8,371 bases of DNA from CAYWFP01 sp964457365 (GTDB lineage Bacteria; Planctomycetota; SZUA-567), in NCBI GenBank assembly GCA_964457365.1, contig CAYWFP010000135.1, positions 1-8,371 of the forward strand, in the 5' to 3' direction. This document shows positions 1 to 4,773 of this stretch, piece after piece. The notes under the pieces are model-generated. The model was not told the origin of the DNA. It did not search any database and worked only from the letters and a program-made list of their open reading frames with translations. The number at the start of each line of letters is the position of its first letter. The first letter of the stretch is position 1. Position numbers and translations under genes: made by a program.

Positions 1-346
1 TGGCGAGACCGTCGAGGGCCACCACGTGCATGACCGGGGTGATGCCCTTCTCGACCGCGGCCTTGAATTCCTTCTCTTTCATCGGACGGGACATGTTGCC
101 GATATCGCAGGTGCCGTTGATCAGGCTCTTGGCGCCGTTGCCGCTGCCCGATTCGCTGACGGTGACGTTGACGCCCTTGTTGTGTTCCATGTAGTACGAG
201 GCGAACGCCTTGGCGATGGGGCCGACCGTGGTCGATCCGTCCATGATGATCTTGCCTTCGTCAGCCGCCGACGCCGGCTGCAGGCTGAACATGCACGCCG
301 CAGCGACGATAGCAACACTTTTCAACACAAGCTTCTTCACGTTCAT
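1..346 (-). CDS. pstS: Phosphate ABC transporter substrate-binding protein PstS, N-terminal part (3' end outside window)
   Basis: Binds inorganic phosphate in the periplasm and delivers it to the PstCAB importer. About 115 residues are visible. They open with a Sec signal peptide: MNVKK, a hydrophobic stretch to about residue 22, and an ASA-A cleavage site near residues 25-28. The mature protein starts with DGSTTVGPIAKAF, followed by ESGSGNGAK and CDIGNMSRPMKEKE. These are typical phosphate-contact segments of PstS-family proteins (known family pattern; the assignment is by eye). The ATG at 346-344 is preceded by AAGGAG seven bases upstream. The gene lies downstream of phoB and phoR on the same strand, with a 412-base gap that carries two predicted Pho promoters, so it is probably the first gene of a pst operon running off the left edge. 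Phosphate starvation control through the neighbouring PhoB/PhoR pair is the likely regulation. Confidence 0.93.
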   Translation of the reverse strand, partial: MNVKKLVLKSVAIVAAACMFSLQPASAADEGKIIMDGSTTVGPIAKAFASYYMEHNKGVNVTVSESGSGNGAKSLINGTCDIGNMSRPMKEKEFKAAVEKGITPVMHVVALDGLA

Positions 347-433
347 CACTTTGCTCCTTCTGTCGTTCCATGCTTCCCAAAAAAATCGTCCCAGAATTGC
401 GTCCCAAATTCTTACCAAAGCGTGGCGCCAACC

Positions 434-475
434 AGCATAAGCGGTACTGTTAATGACCTATTAGGGTCAGGCTAA
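434..475 (-). promoter_or_regulatory. Predicted proximal Pho-type promoter of pstS (11-bp repeats plus -10)
   Basis: Read on the minus strand, tetranucleotides TTAG (475-472), CTAA (464-461) and TTAA (453-450) start exactly 11 bases apart. Exactly 10 bases after the last one lies TATGCT (439-434), a 4/6 match to a sigma-70 -10 box. There is no good -35. This is how PhoB-activated promoters are built: direct repeats with an 11-bp period replace the -35 and end about 10 bases before the -10. The start codon of pstS is about 88 bases downstream. Found by eye. The repeat core differs from the E. coli CTGTCAT, so PhoB binding is an inference. Confidence 0.5.
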
Positions 476-541
476 AAGGAGAATAATCTAACAGAGCTAC
501 TTTCTAGTCCAGCTCAGTCGGATGTCTTGCAAGCAAAGCCA

Positions 542-583
542 ATCTTACGAATGTTTATTAGGCAGGTATTAGGAAAGCGTTAG
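542..583 (-). promoter_or_regulatory. Predicted distal Pho-type promoter of pstS (three 11-bp repeats plus -10)
   Basis: On the minus strand CTAA occurs at 583-580, 572-569 and 561-558, three identical tetranucleotides at an exact 11-base period. After a 10-base gap (557-548) comes TAAGAT (547-542), a 4/6 match to the -10 consensus. It has the same layout as the proximal pstS promoter and the phoB promoter, about 108 bases further upstream of pstS. It would give pstS two tandem phosphate-responsive promoters. It could alternatively be an upstream activation site for the proximal promoter. Confidence 0.5.
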
Positions 584-591
584 TTGCTGAT

Positions 592-719
592 GCTCTCGGG
601 GGCCGTCAGGCAATAAGTTCGGCATTTCGCCCGGCGGTTCGACCGATTCGGCGGCGCGACCGCGCCAGCCGCGTCGTTCTGCAGCGCTGGCGTCGAATTT
701 CCTGCAGACACCGCCGCCG
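592..719. other. Intergenic GC-rich stretch between phoR and the pstS promoters
   Basis: Together with the promoters at 434-583, the untranslated leader of pstS (347-433) and the hairpin at 720-758, this fills the 412-base gap between phoR and pstS. I see a short inverted pair (GCCAGC ... GCTGGC, loop of about 16) around 664-691 and two CTGCAG sites, but no gene, no T-tract terminator and no recognisable RNA. A 66-codon minus-strand reading frame runs through it but has the low-complexity Arg/Gly/Pro composition of a chance frame. Confidence 0.4.
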
Positions 720-758
720 CGCCCCGGGCGATACCCGAACCGGTTGTCGGGCGGGGCG
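720..758 (-). terminator. Hairpin directly after the phoR stop codon (possible terminator or mRNA-stabilising element)
   Basis: CGCCCCG (720-726) pairs perfectly with CGGGGCG (752-758). Inside it CCCGA (734-738) pairs with TCGGG (747-751), leaving a 7-base bulge on one side (727-733) and a small loop containing the palindrome ACCGGT. It begins one base after the phoR stop codon (759-761). No U-tract follows on the minus strand, so it is not a classical intrinsic terminator. It may block 3' exonucleases or attenuate read-through from phoR to pstS. Confidence 0.35.
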
Positions 759-2543
759 TTACGGGGCATCCGCAGTCAGCAGGAGGGTGAAGGTAGAGCC
801 TTTGTCCGCTTCGCTTTGCAAATCGATTTCGCCGTTATGGACACGCATGATGTGCTGGACGATGGCCAGGCCCAGGCCGGTGCCGCCGAGTTTTCGGCTC
901 CGGGCTTTGTCGACGCGGTAGAAGCGTTCGAAGAGGCGGGTGTGGTGTTCTCGGGGAATGCCGCAGCCGTGGTCGGCGACGTGGATGGCCACGCGGTCTC
1001 CGCGGTCTTCGGCGTGGACGTAGACGACCTCGCCGCCGGGGCTGTACTTGATGGCGTTGTCGACGAGGTTGATCACCGCCTGCTCGATCAGTTGCGGGTT
1101 GATCGTGGCTTCGAGCGCGGGAGGGCATGCGACGTGGATCTCCACGCCGGCCTCGGCGGCCTTGGTGGAGCAGCTCTGCGCCGCGGCGGCCAGCACCTCA
1201 GCGATGCCGTGCCGGTGGCGGTCGACCTCGCCTTTCTCCGCTTCCTGCTCGATGCTCGAGAGGCTCAGCAGGTCGCTGATGATGGCGTTGAGCCGGTCGG
1301 CCTGGCGCAGGATGGTCGCGAGGAAACGCTGCGCGTCGTCGGCATTCTCGAGCGCGCCGTCGCGGAGCGTCTCGGCGAAGCCCTTGATGGAGGTGATGGG
1401 CGTGCGCAGCTCGTGCGAGACGTTGGCGACGAAGTCGCGCTGCACTATCTCCATCGTGCGCAGGTTGGTCACCTCGTTCATCACCACCAGCGCGCCGATG
1501 GAGGCGCCGAGGCTGTCCTTGAGCGAGAGCCCCTGGAGCTTGATGTAGCGCGGGTGGGCCTGGTCGTGCAGGATCAGCTCGTCCTCGAGGGAGCCGCGGA
1601 TGTGCAGGGTGCGCTCGACGAAGTCGTGGAGCTGGGTGTTGCGCAGCACCTCCTGCATGGCCCGGCCGACGATTTCCTTGAGGCGGACGTTGAAAATGCG
1701 CGCGGCCGTCTGGTTGAGGGTGATGATGTACTCGTCGCGGTCGACGGCGAGTACGCCCTCGCTCATGCTGCGCAGCACCGCGTCCTGCTGGTTGCGCTGC
1801 TCGATGACGGTGCGGATGCGCGAGTCGAGCTCGGCGGCCATGTCGTTGAGCGACTCCGCGAGCGAGCCGAGCTCCTCGCTGTTGAGCATGGGCAGGCGGC
1901 GGTCGAAATCGCCCTGCGCGAAGCGTTCGGCGACCTGGCGCATCTCCTCCAGCGGACGCGTGATGCGACGGCTGACCAGCCAGCTTAGCAGGGCCGCCAG
2001 CGCGGCGATGACCGCGCCGCCTTCGCCGATCCGCCGGACCAGGCCGCGCAGCGTGCGATCGATCGCCGCGGTGGTCGTGGCGGTGCGGACGATGTAGGTG
2101 ACCACGCCGTTCTCGATGTGGGGCACGGCGACGAAACAGCCTTCCTCGCCGAAGATCTGGTCGTAGCGCGCGGCCTGGCCGACCAGGCCCTGGGAGGCGG
2201 TGTTGAGTTCGGTTTCATTCGCGCTCACGTCGGCCCTGGCGTGTCCGTCGGTGGTGTCGACGACGACGGTCCCGCCGGGGTAGAGAACGACGGTGACGCG
2301 CGCGTTGGCCTGCTTGCCGAGGCGCTCGCAGAGCGGTTCGAGTTCCGCGAGATCGAGCGGCACCATGTACGGCTCGATCTGCGGTTCGATCAGGCGCGCA
2401 CGCGCCTCGAGGCTCTCGAAGAGCAGGTTGAAGTGGAAGTCATGGAAGGCGTGCTGGGCGTACCAGGTCGCGGCGGCGAGGGCGACGATGGTGATGAGAA
2501 TATAGGTGATGAACAGTTGCCAGACCAGGCGCCACCGTTGCAT
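759..2543 (-). CDS. phoR: PhoR-type membrane sensor histidine kinase (HAMP-PAS-HisKA-HATPase)
   Basis: Sensor kinase that phosphorylates the adjacent PhoB-like regulator, anchored in the cytoplasmic membrane. It has 594 residues. There is a transmembrane segment at about 9-27 and an extracytoplasmic sensor region at about 28-170. A second transmembrane segment at about 175-192 is followed by a HAMP linker (190-243). A PAS-like region spans about 252-365, beginning RSMSEGVLAVDRD. The HisKA phospho-acceptor is His377 in FVANVSHELRTP. ATP-binding boxes are N (NLVDNAIKYS, Asn496), G1 (DHGCGIP, 524-530), F (LFERFYRVD, 537-545) and G2 (GGTGLGLA, 553-560). All catalytic motifs are intact. It starts 42 bases after the phoB stop on the same strand with no evident terminator between, so the two are probably cotranscribed. 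E. coli PhoR (431 residues) lacks the large extracytoplasmic loop, while Bacillus-type PhoR has one, so this layout is closer to the latter. Partner identity rests on synteny with phoB and pstS. Confidence 0.9.
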   Translation of the reverse strand: MQRWRLVWQLFITYILITIVALAAATWYAQHAFHDFHFNLLFESLEARARLIEPQIEPYMVPLDLAELEPLCERLGKQANARVTVVLYPGGTVVVDTTDGHARADVSANETELNTASQGLVGQAARYDQIFGEEGCFVAVPHIENGVVTYIVRTATTTAAIDRTLRGLVRRIGEGGAVIAALAALLSWLVSRRITRPLEEMRQVAERFAQGDFDRRLPMLNSEELGSLAESLNDMAAELDSRIRTVIEQRNQQDAVLRSMSEGVLAVDRDEYIITLNQTAARIFNVRLKEIVGRAMQEVLRNTQLHDFVERTLHIRGSLEDELILHDQAHPRYIKLQGLSLKDSLGASIGALVVMNEVTNLRTMEIVQRDFVANVSHELRTPITSIKGFAETLRDGALENADDAQRFLATILRQADRLNAIISDLLSLSSIEQEAEKGEVDRHRHGIAEVLAAAAQSCSTKAAEAGVEIHVACPPALEATINPQLIEQAVINLVDNAIKYSPGGEVVYVHAEDRGDRVAIHVADHGCGIPREHHTRLFERFYRVDKARSRKLGGTGLGLAIVQHIMRVHNGEIDLQSEADKGSTFTLLLTADAP

Positions 2544-2585
2544 GCGTGCCCCCGTCGCGGAGTAGACCGGTAAAATCGGGCGGGG

Positions 2586-3272
2586 CTATTCCTTGAAGCG
2601 ATACCCCACCCCGCGCACGGTTTCGATGTACGTGCCGGCGGGGCCGAGCTTCTTGCGGATGCCGGTGATCTGCACGTCGACCGAGCGGTCGGTGACGACG
2701 TAGTCCTCGCCGCGCACCGCGTCGATGATCTGCTGGCGGGTGAAGACCCAGCCGGGGCGGCGCGCCAGGATGCTGAGCACGCCGAATTCGGTGTAGGTCA
2801 GGTGGACGGTCTTGCTCTTGTAGCGCACCTCGCGGCGGCCGGGGTGGATCTCCAGGTCGTGGACCTTGATCGGCGTGTCGTCCGGGATCGGCGCGGCGGC
2901 ACGGCGGCGCAGCACCGCGCGGATGCGCGCGACGAGGATGCGCGGGCTGAACGGCTTGGTGATGTAGTCGTCGGCGCCGAGTTCGAGCCCGGTGACCACG
3001 TCGGCCTCTTCGCCCTTGGCCGTGAGCATGACGATGGAGAGGTTCTGCGTCTTCGGGTCGTTCTTCAGCGACTTGCAGACGTCGAGCCCGTCCATTCCCG
3101 GCAGCATCAGATCCAAGAGCACCAGTGCCGGCAGCTTGCTGTGCGCCGTTTTGAGCCCCTCCTCCCCGCTGGTGGCGCAGGTGACCCGGTAGCCTTCCTT
3201 GGTGAGGTTGTAGGTAACCAGTTCGAGAATATCCTCTTCGTCCTCGATGGCGAGAATGTGTTCGCGGGCCAT
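2586..3272 (-). CDS. phoB: PhoB-type response regulator (OmpR/PhoB winged-helix family)
   Basis: Transcriptional activator of phosphate-starvation genes. It has 228 residues, the usual length for PhoB. The receiver domain (about 4-120) has the acidic pair Glu10-Asp11, phospho-acceptor Asp54 in VLLDLMLPGMDG, Thr84 in VMLTAKG and Lys106 in DDYITKPF, all intact. The C-terminal winged-helix DNA-binding domain (about 133-228) has the family signatures LTYTEFGVLSILARRPGWVF, the recognition-helix region DRSVDVQITGIRKKLG and the closing wing ETVRGVGYRFKE. The ATG at 3272-3270 has GGAG six bases upstream. It heads the phoB-phoR unit. An 11-bp direct-repeat array at 3352-3377 in its own promoter suggests autoregulation. 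Family assignment is firm. PhoB rather than another OmpR-family paralogue is inferred from the adjacent PhoR-like kinase and pstS. Confidence 0.93.
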   Translation of the reverse strand: MAREHILAIEDEEDILELVTYNLTKEGYRVTCATSGEEGLKTAHSKLPALVLLDLMLPGMDGLDVCKSLKNDPKTQNLSIVMLTAKGEEADVVTGLELGADDYITKPFSPRILVARIRAVLRRRAAAPIPDDTPIKVHDLEIHPGRREVRYKSKTVHLTYTEFGVLSILARRPGWVFTRQQIIDAVRGEDYVVTDRSVDVQITGIRKKLGPAGTYIETVRGVGYRFKE

Positions 3273-3335
3273 GCCTTTCTCCAGATCATGGGGCCGGAAG
3301 GTCGGAAATATCGCGTTCGCGTTTCTCTGACAGTA

Positions 3336-3377
3336 AGCCTACGATTTTTGTTTAGCGATATGTTAGCGAAAAATAAG
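3336..3377 (-). promoter_or_regulatory. Predicted Pho-type promoter of phoB (11-bp repeats plus -10)
   Basis: On the minus strand CGCTAA occurs at 3368-3363 and again at 3357-3352, an exact 11-base period. A degenerate third unit, CTTA (3377-3374), lies one period upstream. After a 10-base gap (3351-3342) comes TAGGCT (3341-3336), a weak -10 but with the same T-A-n-n-n-T form and the same spacing as at the two pstS arrays. The phoB start codon is 64 bases downstream. This would make phoB-phoR autoregulated, as is known for pho operons in other bacteria. Binding by this PhoB is inferred. Confidence 0.5.
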
Positions 3378-3566
3378 AATTGAGCGTAAATTAAGCCGCA
3401 TGATACGATTTCTCCGTATATTTTGTTAGCAGCCGTCTTTGCCAAGCGAATTTGTTAGCGCGGGTGCGCTTTCTCGCCGCGGCAGCTAATACTTTGCGCG
3501 CGGGAGCGTTGTTCGTTAGCTTCTCGACGACAGGGGCGGGTAAATAAAAATTGGCGTGTACCTTGG

Positions 3567-3594
3567 TTGCGTTCGGCGGCGCAGGGTGTTAAAT
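3567..3594 (+). promoter_or_regulatory. Weak sigma-70-like promoter candidate for the DUF4404-like gene
   Basis: TTGCGT (3567-3572) and TTAAAT (3589-3594) are separated by 16 bases and lie about 40 bases upstream of the start codon at 3635. The matches to consensus are only 3/6 and 4/6, so this is a candidate placed mainly by position. Confidence 0.25.
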
Positions 3595-3634
3595 AGGAAG
3601 GGGACAGACCGATCCGTAGCGACAAGGAAGAGAC

Positions 3635-3967
3635 ATGATCGACGAAACCATCGGCCGTATCGAACGCACCGTCAACGAAGCGAAGACGCTCGAGCCGGAG
3701 CGGCGGCAGGAGCTGCTGGCGATGCTGGGCGCGCTGAAGCAGGAATTGAACCATGCGGCCGACGCGCGGCAGGAGAGCGCCGGCAGCGTCGCGCGGTTCG
3801 CGGAGGTGACCGCGGGCGAGGCGGTGCGCGAGGAGAAGGACGAGGACCTGCTGCAGACGGCGACGCAGGGACTGCAGCGGTCGCTGCGGGATTTCGAGGC
3901 CGACCACCCGCAACTGGTCAAGCTCGTCAACGACCTCTGCATGACGCTGAGCAACACGGGGATCTGA
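3635..3967 (+). CDS. Small helical DUF4404-like protein of unknown function
   Basis: A 110-residue, probably cytoplasmic, highly charged and alpha-helical protein with no signal peptide or membrane segment. The N-terminal half (about 1-42, MIDETIGRIERTV followed by PERRQELLAMLGALKQEL) has heptad-like hydrophobic spacing. A polar linker follows (about 43-72), then a conserved-looking C-terminal helix ending DFEADHPQLVKLVN ... LSNTGI. The closing pattern (acidic-HP-x-L, then L-x-N-x-GI) resembles DUF4404 proteins as I remember them, whose function is not known. The ATG has AAGGA six bases upstream. It is divergent from phoB and one base upstream of the next gene, so the two are likely translated together. 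It may lack any link to phosphate control, since no CTAA-type array points toward it. Confidence 0.75.
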   Translation: MIDETIGRIERTVNEAKTLEPERRQELLAMLGALKQELNHAADARQESAGSVARFAEVTAGEAVREEKDEDLLQTATQGLQRSLRDFEADHPQLVKLVNDLCMTLSNTGI

Positions 3968-3968
3968 G

Positions 3969-4310
3969 TTGGTGCCGTTGCTGATAGATCTGTTGCCGGA
4001 CTGGCTGCTGGCGACGCTGCACCCGCTGGCTTGCTTGACCTTGTTCCTCGCCCTGGCCATCGGGAACTGGAACCATTTGTACATACCGTGCGGTTTTCGT
4101 TCCTTGCGGCCGGCGCTGTTGCTGGCGGGGTGGATGACGACACCGGCGCTCTTCGGCCTGCCGGTGCTGGCCTGCTATACTCCCATTGCCGCGTTGTTAC
4201 TGGCAACGTGGATCGCAATGCTCGCGTCATTGCTTCTTCTGGGCGGCGTGGCGCACAAGAATGTGCTCGATCTGGGCGTGGCGGTGTGGGCAGGGGAGTG
4301 GCGGGAGTAG
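3969..4310 (+). CDS. Small integral membrane protein, function unknown
   Basis: A protein of 112-113 residues with three predicted membrane segments, at about 12-32, 46-69 and 71-93, and a short charged tail ending in GEWRE. I do not recognise the family. The reading frame can start at TTG (3969) or GTG (3972), and a GGGG stretch (3958-3961) is seven or ten bases upstream, respectively. It begins one base after the stop of the DUF4404-like gene, which argues for translational coupling and a shared job, perhaps with the helical protein acting at the membrane through this partner (inference). Its stop codon is part of a small hairpin shared with the converging Nif11-like gene. Confidence 0.65.
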   Translation: MVPLLIDLLPDWLLATLHPLACLTLFLALAIGNWNHLYIPCGFRSLRPALLLAGWMTTPALFGLPVLACYTPIAALLLATWIAMLASLLLLGGVAHKNVLDLGVAVWAGEWRE

Positions 4311-4320
4311 GTGCTCCTAC
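4307..4320. terminator. Small hairpin spanning two convergent stop codons
   Basis: GTAGG (4307-4311) and CCTAC (4316-4320) form a perfect 5-bp stem with a TGCT loop. The stem contains the TAG stop of the plus-strand membrane protein (4308-4310) and the TAG stop of the minus-strand Nif11-like gene (4319-4317). There is no T-tract on either side, so termination activity is uncertain. Confidence 0.25.
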
Positions 4321-4574
4321 GACGCGCTCTCCATCCCGCGGCGGTCGATGAGCATGGTGGGGATGTGGGTCATCACCATGTCGCAGATCTCCGGCGGCAG
4401 GCCCTGGTGCCGCTTCTCGGCCGCTTCCCTGAACTCGGCGAGGGTGAAGTCGAAACCTTCCCGGCGGATCAACGCCGGCCGGCCGACCGCGCCATCGGCT
4501 TGTTCGAGTTTTTCGAGAAAATCCGCGTCCGTGAGCAGTCTGTCGATAAACGCTGTGGCGGATGCGAGCGACAT
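4317..4574 (-). CDS. Nif11-like domain protein (stand-alone, no RiPP core evident)
   Basis: An 85-residue cytoplasmic protein. Residues 1-54 fit the Nif11 pattern: MSLASATAFIDRLLTDADFL, then EKLEQAD, a short linker, and GFDFTLAEFREAAEK (40-54). The domain occurs in uncharacterised proteins of nitrogen-fixation clusters and as the leader of some lanthipeptide-type precursors (established for the family). Here there is no double-glycine cleavage site. The 31-residue tail has a single cysteine (Cys64) and few Ser/Thr, so a modified-peptide precursor is unlikely. No nif gene or peptide-modifying enzyme is in the window. The ATG at 4574-4572 has AGGAGG eight bases upstream, a strong ribosome-binding site, and TATACT at 4611-4606 may be its -10 box. 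Its role is unknown. The family call is by eye. Confidence 0.75.
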   Translation of the reverse strand: MSLASATAFIDRLLTDADFLEKLEQADGAVGRPALIRREGFDFTLAEFREAAEKRHQGLPPEICDMVMTHIPTMLIDRRGMESAS

Positions 4575-4579
4575 CGCGG

Positions 4580-4620
4580 TTGCCTCCTCAAGACTTTTCG
4601 CTTACAGTATACGTATGACT
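4580..4620. promoter_or_regulatory. Overlapping divergent promoter elements with a palindrome
   Basis: On the minus strand TATACT (4611-4606) is a 5/6 match to a -10 box upstream of the Nif11-like gene, without a clear -35. On the plus strand TTGCCT (4580-4585), 17 bases and TACAGT (4603-4608) form a candidate promoter facing the receiver/specificity gene. The perfect palindrome ATACGTAT (4609-4616), embedded in the near-palindrome AGTATACGTATGACT (4606-4620), overlaps the minus-strand -10 and abuts the plus-strand one, as an operator might. All elements are found by eye and none is strong on its own. Confidence 0.3.
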
Positions 4621-4773
4621 CCGGCCGCTGCACGTCAGAAGCGTGTGAGAATGGAACTCCGCTTCGGAAAAGAGGTTTAAGTGAAGATTGCGGCGTTTCC
4701 GGCCGATAATACAGGTATGTTGACGACCTTGTTCCGAGCGCACGCCAAGCCGCAAGCTGTCGAGGAGATCGCT

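Larger units (their letters stand above)
3273..3634. other. Divergent intergenic region between phoB and the DUF4404-like gene
   Basis: This 362-base AT-richer stretch separates two divergent transcription units. It holds the predicted Pho promoter of phoB (3336-3377). It also has three further TTAGC copies on the plus strand at 3426-3430, 3455-3459 and 3516-3520, with irregular spacings of 63, 29 and 61 bases. A weak promoter candidate for the plus-strand gene lies at 3567-3594. I see no small gene, tRNA or strong hairpin. Confidence 0.5.

Noticed and set aside
26..475. Plus-strand frame of 149 codons over pstS
   Set aside because: It is antisense to pstS and extends through its promoter. 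The minus strand has a signal peptide and PstS motifs.
569..769. Minus-strand 66-codon frame starting inside the end of phoR
   Set aside because: Start overlap with phoR could suggest coupling, but there is no ribosome-binding site I trust, the composition is Arg/Gly/Pro-rich, and it runs through the predicted distal pstS promoter.
744..1988. Long plus-strand frame (414 codons) opposite the sensor kinase
   Set aside because: It is the antisense shadow of phoR, whose translation carries every kinase motif. The frame has the repetitive Asp/Ala/Val/Arg composition usual for GC-rich shadows.
3273..3634. CRISPR array or tandem repeat suggested by repeated TTAGC
   Set aside because: The units are only 5-6 bases long, irregularly spaced outside the 11-bp pair, and have no spacer-repeat structure.
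4317..4574. Lanthipeptide or other RiPP precursor
   Set aside because: There is no double-glycine cleavage site, only one cysteine after the leader-like domain, and no modifying enzyme or exporter nearby.
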